A stretch of DNA of 64,000 bases from Flavobacteriales bacterium (GCA_020435995.1 JAGQYO010000008.1:32662-96661), one strand, 5' to 3'. Shown: positions 9,737 through 19,147, numbered from the stretch's first letter. Notes: generated from the letters alone by a model not told the origin. A program made the numbers and translations.

Positions 9737-11940
9737 TATCTGGAGATCATCAATTTTTTGGTAGATGTCGAACCAGATTCGTCTGATACTCGAACTATAT
9801 ATAATCCTACTTCTAGTTGGTCAATTTGAATTGTTGAAGATCCAGTCGTTTCATTCAACACCAATCGGCCTTTAGTGTCATAGATGTCAATTGAAATAAT
9901 CGTTTTATCTGTTGAGATGTTGAGCATGTTGCTCGCTGGGTTAGGATATAATTTTACGTCGCTTGTGGAGGGAATAATTGTTTCTGATTCGAGTGGTTCT
10001 TCTTTCCCATTGCCAAAATCAGCTCTAATCATAATGGTACCTTGATAAATGCTTTTGGACCATCGACCTGGAACTTCCGAAACAAATGTTTTGTCTTGGT
10101 TGTTGTAGTTTACATCGTAGCCAACGTAGGTTTTATTTTGGTCATATTGCTCCCAACCAATATAAAATTTTCCGTCTACGATAATGTCTTCTGGCAACAC
10201 ATACCGATGAAACCGCCCTGCCGATGTTTTTACAACGTCAATTGGTCCGCTTTCATATATGGCGCTCGATCCAAGAGTCTTGTACACCTTTAGTTTTATT
10301 TTGTGAAAGGAAACAGGCTCGAATGTTTCCACAAAATTGATAAGAATTCCTCTTAAGGTATCGCTAACTGGCGTTTCAAACTCAACAGCTAGGTTGGTTC
10401 CCACCAAATTTAAATGATATGTTTTTTCAGCAGAATAGTCATCATAACTGTAATAGCGATCAAATATTTGAATGTGTACCAAGGTATCGTTTTCGCGAAA
10501 TTGGTCGTTCGACGAGAATGTTTGGCTCACTACTCTAAACCATTGTCTTTCGTGATCATCCAAGGGAAACGTAAAATTATTTGACCCACCCCTCAACGTC
10601 ATCGGAATCTTGTACTCTCCATTAATAGGCACATTGGGGTATTGCTGAAGCGAAGAAACAAAAGTGCTATTAAATTCTGCTGCTCGGTAAACCTTATAGC
10701 GTGCCTCAGCAATATCTGGTTTCTTGCTCAGGTTGCGCATGTGCAAGTTAATGGTGTCGCCAGTAAATTCCCAGGGATTGGTTTTATAATGTTCCCACGG
10801 CATCGAAGTGTAATTCTTAATCGTAGTTCGTATAGGTTTTGAAATGGCAAAGTCTTCAATTTCGTCGAACAATTCTCGTTTTTCATCTAGGTGGATATAA
10901 TCTATGTGCCAATGGTCGAAGTTACCGGAAAGTGTTGCGTAATTCTTGAAGCGAAATTTAAATCCCTTTTGTAGATATATAGTGTCTTTTATATGAAAAA
11001 AAACTTGTTTAAAAGGGGCTAATGAGTCCAACTCATTGGACCAAATGGTTGACCATTGTTTGGTTATGGGCGAGAAAAAATCCAGTGTAAGTGAATCTAC
11101 TTTTTCGGGCCTATCACCATATCCCTGGGCTTGATAAAAAAAGCTGAGATAAATGGAATCAGAAGAACCGTATCTTATGGTTTGTCCGCTAATTTTTTTA
11201 CCGTATAAATTGATGGGTTTCGATTCAAATTCATCGGCTTTTCCAAAGGTGAGTTTGCTGCTGTTGTCGTAAGGGTTGCCGTTGCTGTCGAGTCCATCAA
11301 AAGTGATGATTCCAAGGGTAGGAGGGTCTACCGCCATGGTTCTGTTCCAAAAAGCTCCGCGGCTTATCCAATAGGAGTAGTTATCGTCACGTGCAAAATA
11401 ATGGGCTTTTCTTAAATTGTAAATAATGGTATCAGGCGTAATATCGATTTTACGAGTAATTCCATTTTGCGTGAACAAATGGTAATTTCTGTGCACATAA
11501 AATTGATCTGTAAGGAAGAATTCTCTAATGCTATCGCCATAGTAGTTCACCAACATCGAATCGGCCTTACTTGAGTCTAATTTCCCAGTAAATGGGTTGA
11601 GAATAATGTTGTAAGCTGGTTCAAATCGGTATTCCAATGAATCTGGACTCTGTCCATCAACGGTAAACTTAAAACTGGCTGAATCAAAAACGGCAGGATC
11701 ATCTAATGAAACCGGAAATATTTTTAATCGGTATTTGGTGAAGTCATCAATTACTGGCAAATTCAGGGTGTCGTATAAATAGATGATTTCGTTATCATTT
11801 GCTCCAGCGCGAGAAGATTGAATTGCATTTTGCGATTGCTGTTCTGGCCTAAAGGGTAATTCACCCAATTCCTCCTGCGCCATTACCGGCCCAAATATGA
11901 GAAACAATACAGAAAATATATAGAGTTTAATAGCTGACAT
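9736..11940 (-). CDS. Secreted protein with T9SS type A sorting domain, function unknown
   Basis: The 734-residue protein starts with a signal peptide (cleavage near VMAQ, residue 21) and ends with a type A sorting domain (LYPNPASNML near residue 660, ending KKLMISR), so it should cross the outer membrane through T9SS. The middle part is rich in Tyr, Asp and beta-strand patterns and includes jellyroll-like stretches. I recognise no catalytic motif. It overlaps the PASTA gene upstream and the pseudouridine synthase downstream by one base each, so all three are co-transcribed. The linkage to a PASTA wall-sensing type protein hints at an envelope role, but that is inference. Confidence 0.82.
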   Translation of the reverse strand: MSAIKLYIFSVLFLIFGPVMAQEELGELPFRPEQQSQNAIQSSRAGANDNEIIYLYDTLNLPVIDDFTKYRLKIFPVSLDDPAVFDSASFKFTVDGQSPDSLEYRFEPAYNIILNPFTGKLDSSKADSMLVNYYGDSIREFFLTDQFYVHRNYHLFTQNGITRKIDITPDTIIYNLRKAHYFARDDNYSYWISRGAFWNRTMAVDPPTLGIITFDGLDSNGNPYDNSSKLTFGKADEFESKPINLYGKKISGQTIRYGSSDSIYLSFFYQAQGYGDRPEKVDSLTLDFFSPITKQWSTIWSNELDSLAPFKQVFFHIKDTIYLQKGFKFRFKNYATLSGNFDHWHIDYIHLDEKRELFDEIEDFAISKPIRTTIKNYTSMPWEHYKTNPWEFTGDTINLHMRNLSKKPDIAEARYKVYRAAEFNSTFVSSLQQYPNVPINGEYKIPMTLRGGSNNFTFPLDDHERQWFRVVSQTFSSNDQFRENDTLVHIQIFDRYYSYDDYSAEKTYHLNLVGTNLAVEFETPVSDTLRGILINFVETFEPVSFHKIKLKVYKTLGSSAIYESGPIDVVKTSAGRFHRYVLPEDIIVDGKFYIGWEQYDQNKTYVGYDVNYNNQDKTFVSEVPGRWSKSIYQGTIMIRADFGNGKEEPLESETIIPSTSDVKLYPNPASNMLNISTDKTIISIDIYDTKGRLVLNETTGSSTIQIDQLEVGLYIVRVSDESGSTSTKKLMISR

Positions 11941-12764
11941 TATTGAAGCGTATCCTGTGGCTCGTCTACTATCGGAATTTCGGGCCTTTTATTGTCATCA
12001 GTAGTGAAGAACAATTGAATGGGACTGCCTAAATAAGCTGATGGATTATTGGTAGGAGCCGGAATCTGCTTATAAACGAAGGCATTCAGTGAGTCACTTG
12101 CAGTGAATTCCGCATCTAGCACCATCACACTGATTTTTAGTCCAGCTTGTTTGGTCGTTTCTAGGGCATCGGCCATGCTCATTCCACCCAGATAAGGAAT
12201 CGGAACAAATTGATCGCTTTTACCACCACCAAGTACCAGTGCCAGACTAGTTCCTATATCGAGCTTTGTTCCCGGGGGAATCCTTTTTCCTCTTATTTCA
12301 ATAAACTCTAGGCAATCAACACATTCACTAGGGATATAACTTATAGAATCAACTTTAAAGCCTATGGCTCTGAGTTGTGCGATTACGTTCCTTCTGTCGT
12401 CAAATTTCAGATTGGGTAACGGAATTTTAGGGGCTTGATAGGCACTTAATGTGAGATAAATCTTGCGATCCATTTTAACCAGAAATCCGCTGTCAGGAAT
12501 TTGTTCCATCACCATTCCTCCACCTACTTTCTCAACGTATATGGAATCTACAACAACAAATCCTAGCGATTCGTTTGCTAATAGATGCTCTACTTCGGAG
12601 ATGTGATACCCTCTGATGTTTGGAACGGCCAATTCTTCTCCATGCAGGGTGTAGGAATTCAAATAGCTAAATAGGCCATAAAGCATTATGCATACTAGCA
12701 CAGCGTATGCGCCAATGTGCATCCAAAACTGCTTAGTAAATATGAATTGGATAAATTTTATCAC
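11940..12764 (-). CDS. Membrane-anchored PASTA-domain protein
   Basis: The 274-residue protein has a short cytoplasmic N terminus, one membrane helix (about residues 13-35) and periplasmic PASTA-like repeats, seen in phrases such as VPNIRGYHISEVEHLL, IPDSGFLVK and VPIPYLGGMSMADALETTKQAGL. PASTA domains bind peptidoglycan fragments or beta-lactams in other proteins; no kinase or transpeptidase domain is attached here. The start is GTG, preceded by a -7 box at 12781-12788. It heads the minus-strand operon with the T9SS protein and the pseudouridine synthase, and is divergent from ddl, which fits a cell-wall theme. Confidence 0.86.
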   Translation of the reverse strand: MIKFIQFIFTKQFWMHIGAYAVLVCIMLYGLFSYLNSYTLHGEELAVPNIRGYHISEVEHLLANESLGFVVVDSIYVEKVGGGMVMEQIPDSGFLVKMDRKIYLTLSAYQAPKIPLPNLKFDDRRNVIAQLRAIGFKVDSISYIPSECVDCLEFIEIRGKRIPPGTKLDIGTSLALVLGGGKSDQFVPIPYLGGMSMADALETTKQAGLKISVMVLDAEFTASDSLNAFVYKQIPAPTNNPSAYLGSPIQLFFTTDDNKRPEIPIVDEPQDTLQ

Positions 12765-12780
12765 ACTTCTCGTTTAAACG

Positions 12781-12788
12781 CAAAGATA
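12781..12788 (-). promoter_or_regulatory. Promoter -7 box (TATCTTTG) for the PASTA operon
   Basis: An exact match to the Bacteroidota TAnnTTTG element on the minus strand, 16 bases before the GTG start at 12764. It faces away from the ddl promoter. Confidence 0.7.
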
Positions 12789-12902
12789 ACATTGATATTC
12801 ACCAATTGTAAGCCAACACCAAGCGCTTTTTTATCAGTTCAATATGTTAGTAAATCCATTATAAGTTTTGACGCTCATGAAGTTGCCCAATTAGGCTCAA
12901 AT

Positions 12903-12910
12903 TAAATTTG
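12903..12910 (+). promoter_or_regulatory. Promoter -7 box (TAAATTTG) for ddl
   Basis: An exact TAnnTTTG match 16 bases before the ddl ATG. A TTG at 12883-12885 lies 17 bases upstream, as expected for the -33 element of this phylum. Confidence 0.75.
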
Positions 12911-12926
12911 AATAAACTGAATTTTG

Positions 12927-13916
12927 ATGGAAAAATTAAATATTGGTGTAGTCTGCGGTGGATTTAGTGGCGAAGCAGTTATTTCACTCAAAAGCGCAGA
13001 TACCATACTAAAAAGTCTTGATGGTTCTAAATACAACGTGTTTAAACTTGAGCTGAATAAAGAAGGATGGAAGGTTTCTGCAAGCTCAAACGTTGATTGG
13101 CGCATTAACCGATCAGACTTCACGCTTGAGAGTGATGTAGATAAAATAAAACTGGATGCAGTTGTAAATGTAATTCACGGAACGCCCGGAGAAGATGGCA
13201 AACTTCAGGGATATTTTGAGCTACTCGGCGTGCCTTATACCAATTCTGACGTGCTTGCTTCGGCATTGGCTTTTAACAAGGGGTTTTGCAATCAATACTT
13301 GAGTAAGAACGACATCAAAGTGGCCGAGTCTGTGTTTTTGCACTCAAAAGATCAAGAGGTGGATGAAGATAAAATCATAAGCAAGCTTGGCTTACCATGT
13401 TTCGTTAAACCAAATGATGGCGGTTCAAGCCTCGGAGTAACCAAGGTTAGAACCAAAGGAGAATTGCTTCCTGCCATTGAAAAAGCGTTCTCCATAGGAT
13501 CGAGGGTACTTATTGAATCATTTGTGAATGGAACCGAAATCACTTGTGGTGTTATTTGTTGGAACGGAAAACCCACTGCCGTGGCGGTAACTGAAATTGT
13601 ATTCGAATCGGATTTTTTCGATTTTAACGCGAAATACTTGTCCAAAACCACCCAGGAAATTACCCCAGCCAGAATCCCGAAGGATGTTTATGATACCGCC
13701 ATGCAAAAGTCAGTGGAGATCTATAAATTACTTGGCTGCCGTGGATTTTTTAGGGCTGATTATATTCTACAAAATGGTGAACTATTTTTAATTGAGGTAA
13801 ATACCATTCCGGGTATGTCGGCACAAAGTTTAATGCCTCAAATGCTTGATTATGCTGGTTTTCCATTATCAGAGGTTCTCGATCAAGAAATCAATTTATT
13901 GGTTCAGGGCAGATAA
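12927..13916 (+). CDS. ddl: D-alanine--D-alanine ligase
   Basis: Makes the D-Ala-D-Ala dipeptide for peptidoglycan. The 329-residue protein has the N-terminal VCGGFSGEAVIS loop, the ATP-grasp loop DGGSSLGVTKV (about residues 169-179), FRADYIL and the terminal EVNTIPGMS metal/substrate motif. ATG 12927 is chosen over an adjacent TTG. The gene is divergent from the PASTA operon and its last 13 bases overlap the end of the convergent rdgB gene. Confidence 0.95.
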   Translation: MEKLNIGVVCGGFSGEAVISLKSADTILKSLDGSKYNVFKLELNKEGWKVSASSNVDWRINRSDFTLESDVDKIKLDAVVNVIHGTPGEDGKLQGYFELLGVPYTNSDVLASALAFNKGFCNQYLSKNDIKVAESVFLHSKDQEVDEDKIISKLGLPCFVKPNDGGSSLGVTKVRTKGELLPAIEKAFSIGSRVLIESFVNGTEITCGVICWNGKPTAVAVTEIVFESDFFDFNAKYLSKTTQEITPARIPKDVYDTAMQKSVEIYKLLGCRGFFRADYILQNGELFLIEVNTIPGMSAQSLMPQMLDYAGFPLSEVLDQEINLLVQGR

Positions 13917-14494
13917 CTTTCTAAGAAAAGAAGTAGCTTTTTAACGGCTAGTCCTCGGTGGCTTATTTCATTTTTTAATTCTGTTGTCATTTCGGCAAAA
14001 GTTTCATTGTACCCAACAGGCTTGAAAATAGGATCGTAGCCAAAACCATCACTGCCCTTGTATTCCTCCAAAATAGTTCCTTCAACTACACCTTCAAATG
14101 TTTTAATTCCATGTTGATCCATAAATGAAATTACGGTTTTGAACCTAGCTTTTCTGTCTTTTTTTTTAGCTAAATTTCGGAGTACTTTGTCGCAATTGTC
14201 TTTAAAAGAGCATGCCTCGCCAGCATATCTTGCGGAGTACACGCCGGGCTCTCCGTTTAAGGAATCGATGATGAGTCCAGTATCGTCAGCAAAACAAGGA
14301 ATGTTATAGCGTTCAAATATGTATTCGACTTTTTGCTTGGAATTGCCCTCGATGGTATCCTGTGTTTCAGGAATTTCTCCCTTAAAATTTATATCTTTTA
14401 GCGAAAGCAAAATTATTTTATTGCCTACAGCTTGCTGCACCTCTTTTAGTTTATGAAGGTTATTTGTGGCAAATACAATTTCTGTTTTTTTCAT
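13904..14494 (-). CDS. rdgB: Non-canonical purine NTP pyrophosphatase (RdgB/HAM1)
   Basis: Hydrolyses ITP, dITP and XTP to keep them out of nucleic acids. The 196-residue protein has the family signatures FATNNLHKLKEV at the N terminus, CFADDTGLIIDSLNG, GFGYDPIF and SHRGLAV near the end, and has normal length. A -7 box lies at 14501-14508, so the message is nearly leaderless. It converges on ddl with overlapping 3' ends. Confidence 0.95.
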   Translation of the reverse strand: MKKTEIVFATNNLHKLKEVQQAVGNKIILLSLKDINFKGEIPETQDTIEGNSKQKVEYIFERYNIPCFADDTGLIIDSLNGEPGVYSARYAGEACSFKDNCDKVLRNLAKKKDRKARFKTVISFMDQHGIKTFEGVVEGTILEEYKGSDGFGYDPIFKPVGYNETFAEMTTELKNEISHRGLAVKKLLLFLESYLP

Positions 14495-14500
14495 AGTCTA

Positions 14501-14508
14501 CAAATCTA
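14501..14508 (-). promoter_or_regulatory. Promoter -7 box (TAGATTTG) for rdgB
   Basis: An exact TAnnTTTG match on the minus strand, only 6 bases before the rdgB ATG at 14494, implying a leaderless or almost leaderless transcript. Confidence 0.7.
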
Positions 14509-14513
14509 AACGA

Positions 14514-14521
14514 TACCTTCG
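14514..14521 (+). promoter_or_regulatory. Probable -7 box (TACCTTCG) for the small orphan gene
   Basis: One mismatch to TAnnTTTG, 4 bases before the ATG at 14526. It sits back to back with the rdgB box within a 31-bp intergenic region. Confidence 0.45.
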
Positions 14522-14525
14522 TCGG

Positions 14526-14786
14526 ATGAATTTTCCTGCTTGCTTTAGGTACCCAAACCATAAAACGTGGATTCGAATTCACTCTTTTGATCGATTTGAA
14601 GAAATTGTGCTTATTGGTAAAAAATATGAGCACATTGAAATTCGTGCTGAACAATACCCCGAAAAATTGAAAATAAAAGATATGTTGGCCAATGAAAACG
14701 GGTGGTTAGAGGAAGTCAATGAATCGGAGTTTATCAACTTTTTGGAAGAAATAAAAAAAAGCCACTCGCTACTCGGCTCGGTTTAA
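14526..14786 (+). CDS. Small conserved-looking hypothetical protein (86 aa)
   Basis: An 86-residue, Glu- and Phe-rich soluble protein without a signal peptide or cysteine pair. ATG 14526 is preferred over an upstream in-frame GTG inside rdgB, because a -7-like box lies just before it. The gene is wedged between divergent rdgB and the convergent acetyltransferase, with an 18-base overlap of 3' ends. Its composition is protein-like and it fills the only free space, which supports a real gene. I do not recognise the family. Confidence 0.6.
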   Translation: MNFPACFRYPNHKTWIRIHSFDRFEEIVLIGKKYEHIEIRAEQYPEKLKIKDMLANENGWLEEVNESEFINFLEEIKKSHSLLGSV

Positions 14787-15215
14787 TTTCATACCGTGAT
14801 GAGGAATATTATCTTCCAAATAGGGCAAACCGTAGGGTTGAAATCCCAATGTGGAATAATACGCTTGCAGGTGGGCTTGTGCAGATATTTTTATGGTACA
14901 TTCTGGAAACTCCTCTCGACAAAATCTAATGGCCATTTGCATGGCCTTGTAACCGAGGTTCTTGCCCCTGTATTCGGCATCAACCACAACCCTTCCTATC
15001 CAAATTTCATGATCTGATTTGGGTTCGAGAATACGCAAATAGGTTACAAGTTTATGGTCGTTATACGTGAGTAAGTGCCAAGCCATTTGATCTTGATGAT
15101 CTGCATCTTGATAGGGGCAATTTTGCTCAACCACAAAAACCTTTTCTCTCAGCGAGAGCATTTCGTAAACCTCATTCTTGCTCAGGGTATTCCAATGTTT
15201 TATTGCGCTGCTCAT
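14769..15215 (-). CDS. GNAT acetyltransferase, ElaA family
   Basis: A 148-residue GNAT-fold protein of the ElaA type. It shows LREKVFVVEQNCPYQDAD near residue 22, the acetyl-CoA-binding stretch IGRVVVDAEYRGKNLGYKAM (about residues 73-92) and the late FYSTLGF-like motif YYSTLGFQPYG. The acceptor is unknown. Its ATG overlaps the TGA of the helicase gene upstream (ATGA), so the two are translated together. Confidence 0.9.
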   Translation of the reverse strand: MSSAIKHWNTLSKNEVYEMLSLREKVFVVEQNCPYQDADHQDQMAWHLLTYNDHKLVTYLRILEPKSDHEIWIGRVVVDAEYRGKNLGYKAMQMAIRFCREEFPECTIKISAQAHLQAYYSTLGFQPYGLPYLEDNIPHHGMKLNRAE

Positions 15216-18200
15216 ACTTCAACTAGTTCTTGATGTTGGGTGTAGTAAATAAACCCTTGAACATTTTTGTAACCCATATTCTGAAGTGCAGCTTTATATA
15301 AAGTAACTTGGGTATGGTCTTTATTCAGTTTCTTCCCTGTTTTGTAATCCAATATTTTGGCGGTGTTATCTTGAATTAGCACCCTATCTGGCCGCAATAT
15401 GCTTCCATTGGGTTCAATCATTTTTACTTCATTTCTAATGTTGGCATTAGGGTCAAAAAACGCTTGAAGTTGCTTCGTTTTTGCGGCGGCTAATATGTCT
15501 TTTAAGATGTTGGATTTTATATTTTCTGGAAGGTGAGAAAAATGTTCTTTTATCAAATTTTCGGCATGCTCAAAGCTGTTTAACCTTGAAAACACTTCAT
15601 GCAAAAGAATACCGTATTGACGCTCAACATCTATTCCGTTTGTAGACGGTATATCTACTTTCTGAAGCTCAACCAAATCTGAAGTGGGCGTGACATAATA
15701 ACCAGAACTCGTAATTGCGGCTTCTGGTTTCTTTTTCTTGGATACCCTTTCTGAGTTTAATTCGCCTCTTGTAAAAACCTTGTTGTTGTCGTCCCACCCG
15801 CTTAAATTTGAAAGCGCCTTGTCTATGTAAAAAAAGCTGTAATTGCCATTAGATTTGTCAGAAGTGAACACTATCAAGGTTTCTATGGCTCTTGTAAAAC
15901 CAACATAAAAAGAATTGATTTCATCTAACCTCTTGTTTTCTACTTCGCTTTGATATGCTTCGGCGAGTTCGGTTTTTAAAAGTGCCTGAACCGAATTCAT
16001 CCACGCTACGGGAATTCCATATTTCTCTTGATCTAAGTTAACCCAGATATAATTTTCTTTATTTAGATAATTATCGGCAAATGGAAGAATCACGGCGGGA
16101 AATTCCAGACCTTTTGATTTGTGAATCGTCATCAAGCGCACCGCATTCGGTCCATCAGGCAATTCAATACTCAACTTTTTCATTTTTTCGTCAAGCTGAT
16201 CCAAAATTTCTGAAAGTGTTAGCTCCACTTTTCCAATACCACTATAAATATGGTTGAGGTAGGTATCCAAAAATGGATTAGGCGCGGATAAGGAAAATGC
16301 TGAAAGTATGTACCTTATTTTTTCATAAATTGGTAATGTGTTGAGCTTCGAAAAGCTAATTTTTATTCCAATTTCTCCAAGTAGTTTATGTAAGGCTACA
16401 AGCCCTGTTTTTTCATCGGCAATAGAGATTAATGGTTCATGTAAATGGGTATCTACTATATTTAAATTTTGAAGTATGAAAAGTACACGAAGCCTATGGG
16501 TGTTGTTTTTCGGGTCGGTTGCTATTTTCAACAAGGTATGGAGTAGCTGCACCCAATTGTCATTTGCCACCAAAAGAGCTTCTTGCGTAACTACAGGAAT
16601 GTTATGATCCAAAAGAATAGGAGCGATGGCCGAAATCTGAGCATTTTTTCTGGTAAGTATAGCTATTTCGCCATACTCATATCCCGATAAAACGAGTTCT
16701 TTTACTTGATCTAAAACGCGGATCAGATTCCACTCATGGTACGTTTCTTCCAAATCGGATGGCATTCTTTCAATCCGAACATATCCTTCATTGGGCTTTT
16801 TAATGATTGATTGTGATGCGCTTCTATATATTTCTTCTACAAGACCTTCACCTTGCAGGGCAATTTCCGAAAACAGATCATTATTGAACTGGACCACCGT
16901 ACCAAAAGAGCGATAGTTGGAGGCCAATTGGTGAATTTCGGATTGGGACTTCAGTACGCTCATTCGTTCCGATAGCAAGCTTTTTTTTGATGTTTCAAAT
17001 GGGTTTGCGAATTGCGTTACGGAACCTCCTCGCCATCTATAAATCGCTTGTTTTCCGTCTCCTACAATAAGTCCTGTACCGCCCTTCGAGATTCCTTCTT
17101 CGAACAAGGGAACCAAGTTGTGCCATTGCAGTTGGCTGGTATCTTGAAATTCATCAATCAGAAAATGCTGAAACCGGTTTCCAAGTCGTTCATAGATAAA
17201 GGGTGCAGGTTCATTGGCAATTAAATCGCTAAGCAAATGATTGAATTCACCTATGAGCAAAAGCCCTCTTTCTTTTGTTAGGGTTTTGAACGCCGAGTCA
17301 ATTGCCACAAGTAAGGCAAGGGAGTGAATGTTTTTGAGAAGAATAGAGGTAAGGGTATATTGTTGGAGTTGTTCCCCCAAGTATTCAATGATTTGGTCAT
17401 AAATAATAGGAAATTCTGCGCAGTTTTGGTCGAGGTAGGATCTTCTTTCTGCACTCAATTTTGGATGAAAATAATCACCACTGGCCATTGTTTTTGCTAT
17501 GGTGGCGGAGGGTTCGGGCAAGCCCGCCTTAAGCGACACACATTTTTCGAAGTAGGAACCCAATCCGCGGCTTTTCCCATTAAAGTCATCCGATACAATG
17601 CCATGCTCATCCATTATGGCCACCGCCTCCTTTCCCCAATCTTGGATCTTTGTTTCTACCGTTTTGAGGTATGCCCGATAACGAGCAATTTGGGTCGAAA
17701 TTTCGTCTAAGTTGATGAGTTGCAATTGTTCCACAAAGGATTTGGCATCCTCATTCAATAAGGTGTTTGAAAACTTAAAGAGGAGGTCTTTAATGTTCCA
17801 CGATTTGTCCTCCTCTATTTGAAATTGAATAAATTCTTTCAGAAATTTGGCCAGGGCCTTATCATTTCTACTTTGATTTAAGACATTCTCTATGGCCTCT
17901 TTAAGCAACGCTTGCGATTCAAGCACAACTTCATAGTTCTGATTCAATTCTAATTCGGACGAAAAGGTCCGAATCAATTTTTGGTTGAATTTGTCAATAG
18001 TTGAAACGGAGAAATTGTAATACCGGAACAATATTTCTTCGAGCAAGAATTTGCTTTTCTCTTTAATTTTTTGTGGGCTTTGATTGGGTAAATTGATGAG
18101 AATAGCATCTAAAAGATCGTGTTTTTCGTTTGGAGACAAATGGGTGAATTCATGTAAAGAATGAATAATTCGTTCTTTCATTTCGTTGGCTGCCTTGTTT

Positions 18201-18331
18201 GTAAATGTTAAGGCTAAGATTTGCCTAACTCCACTGTAACTCTCGTTATTGAATAGCAAGGTGAGGTATTCCTTTACCAAGGTAAAGGTTTTTCCTGATC
18301 CAGCTGCCGAAGTATAAATTTTAATGCCCAT
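15212..18331 (-). CDS. AddA/RecB-like UvrD-family helicase-nuclease
   Basis: A 1,039-residue DNA repair enzyme. Walker A is SAAGSGKTFTLV (residues 8-19), Walker B LIDEFQDTSQLQW near residue 395, and helicase motif V/VI RLMTIHKSKGLEFPAVILPF near residue 755. The C terminus holds a PD-(D/E)XK nuclease signature, DRVLIQDN then ILDYKTGKK. This is the architecture of the AddA or RecB subunit. The partner AddB subunit is not next to it in this window. A -7 box lies at 18350-18357. Together these support double-strand-break processing, although the exact complex type is inference. Confidence 0.9.
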   Translation of the reverse strand: MGIKIYTSAAGSGKTFTLVKEYLTLLFNNESYSGVRQILALTFTNKAANEMKERIIHSLHEFTHLSPNEKHDLLDAILINLPNQSPQKIKEKSKFLLEEILFRYYNFSVSTIDKFNQKLIRTFSSELELNQNYEVVLESQALLKEAIENVLNQSRNDKALAKFLKEFIQFQIEEDKSWNIKDLLFKFSNTLLNEDAKSFVEQLQLINLDEISTQIARYRAYLKTVETKIQDWGKEAVAIMDEHGIVSDDFNGKSRGLGSYFEKCVSLKAGLPEPSATIAKTMASGDYFHPKLSAERRSYLDQNCAEFPIIYDQIIEYLGEQLQQYTLTSILLKNIHSLALLVAIDSAFKTLTKERGLLLIGEFNHLLSDLIANEPAPFIYERLGNRFQHFLIDEFQDTSQLQWHNLVPLFEEGISKGGTGLIVGDGKQAIYRWRGGSVTQFANPFETSKKSLLSERMSVLKSQSEIHQLASNYRSFGTVVQFNNDLFSEIALQGEGLVEEIYRSASQSIIKKPNEGYVRIERMPSDLEETYHEWNLIRVLDQVKELVLSGYEYGEIAILTRKNAQISAIAPILLDHNIPVVTQEALLVANDNWVQLLHTLLKIATDPKNNTHRLRVLFILQNLNIVDTHLHEPLISIADEKTGLVALHKLLGEIGIKISFSKLNTLPIYEKIRYILSAFSLSAPNPFLDTYLNHIYSGIGKVELTLSEILDQLDEKMKKLSIELPDGPNAVRLMTIHKSKGLEFPAVILPFADNYLNKENYIWVNLDQEKYGIPVAWMNSVQALLKTELAEAYQSEVENKRLDEINSFYVGFTRAIETLIVFTSDKSNGNYSFFYIDKALSNLSGWDDNNKVFTRGELNSERVSKKKKPEAAITSSGYYVTPTSDLVELQKVDIPSTNGIDVERQYGILLHEVFSRLNSFEHAENLIKEHFSHLPENIKSNILKDILAAAKTKQLQAFFDPNANIRNEVKMIEPNGSILRPDRVLIQDNTAKILDYKTGKKLNKDHTQVTLYKAALQNMGYKNVQGFIYYTQHQELVEV

Positions 18332-18349
18332 TCAATCTTCTGAAGTTAA

Positions 18350-18357
18350 CAAATGTA
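18350..18357 (-). promoter_or_regulatory. Promoter -7 box (TACATTTG) for the AddA-like gene
   Basis: An exact TAnnTTTG match on the minus strand, 18 bases before the ATG at 18331. Confidence 0.65.
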
Positions 18358-18394
18358 AGGTTTAGGAGGCCTTTTTTGTATTTTGGGCGCTCGA

Positions 18395-19147
18395 ATGAAC
18401 TATATTAAAATCACGGTCTTCACATTGTTTTTATTGGCCTCAGCACTTCTTACTTTGGCCCAAGAACGCGTTACCACTTTTGGTTTACAATTGAAGCCAA
18501 TGATTGGGGGAAGTTTAATTAATGAGGGGGATCCATCTAAAACCGAAAACAATGTTGAGTTTGCCTACGACAAGCTTTTTGGTTTCTCTGGAGGAATGGT
18601 TATTCGGCATGGTTTTACCAAAATGTTTTCTATCGAATCGGGTTTGAGTTTCGTTCAGAGAAATTTTAAAATGAGAATAAACGATGAGGCAAATAATTAC
18701 CAATTTGAACAAGAATTTGGCATTGTAGGATATGAGTTGCCTGTTTTGGGTTTGGTTTATATTCAGTTGAGTCAGCAAGTCTTCATGAATACTTCCTTCG
18801 GTATGGCCTTCGACTTGTTCCCTAGCGATGTGGCTGTTTTTGAAGAGGAGAATAGGGTAATTATGGAGGGAACGCGTGAAAGTTGGATTCAAGCTGCATT
18901 AACGGCCAACATTGGCTGGGAGTGGCGAACCAAAGAAAAAGGATCGTTTTACATTGGAGGAACTTACCATCGAACCTTTGGAGATTCATTTGGTTTTTTG
19001 GCAGCTTATGATTATAAACCACTCGACCCGGCATCGTCGGAAACCATAAGTCTTGTAAAAGTAAATGGTAATTATTTGACTTTAGATTTTCGGTATTTCT
19101 TTCATGAAGACCCCGATAAACGAAAAGTGAAAAAAGAAAAACGCTAG
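18395..19147 (+). CDS. Outer-membrane beta-barrel protein (PorT-like)
   Basis: The 250-residue protein starts with a signal peptide (cleavage after LTLAQ, about residue 23), followed by alternating hydrophobic strands, Gly-rich turns and an aromatic-ended C-terminal strand typical of an eight-stranded barrel. ATG 18395 is preferred over an upstream TTG in frame. Function unknown; such proteins are often annotated as PorT-family or OmpW-like. Its TAG stop is interleaved with the stop of the next, convergent gene (CTAG, 19144-19147). Confidence 0.8.
   Translation: MNYIKITVFTLFLLASALLTLAQERVTTFGLQLKPMIGGSLINEGDPSKTENNVEFAYDKLFGFSGGMVIRHGFTKMFSIESGLSFVQRNFKMRINDEANNYQFEQEFGIVGYELPVLGLVYIQLSQQVFMNTSFGMAFDLFPSDVAVFEEENRVIMEGTRESWIQAALTANIGWEWRTKEKGSFYIGGTYHRTFGDSFGFLAAYDYKPLDPASSETISLVKVNGNYLTLDFRYFFHEDPDKRKVKKEKR

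Noticed and set aside
17324..17710. 128-residue frame on the plus strand inside the AddA-like gene
   Set aside because: No promoter, no ribosome-binding signal and full overlap with a well-conserved gene.
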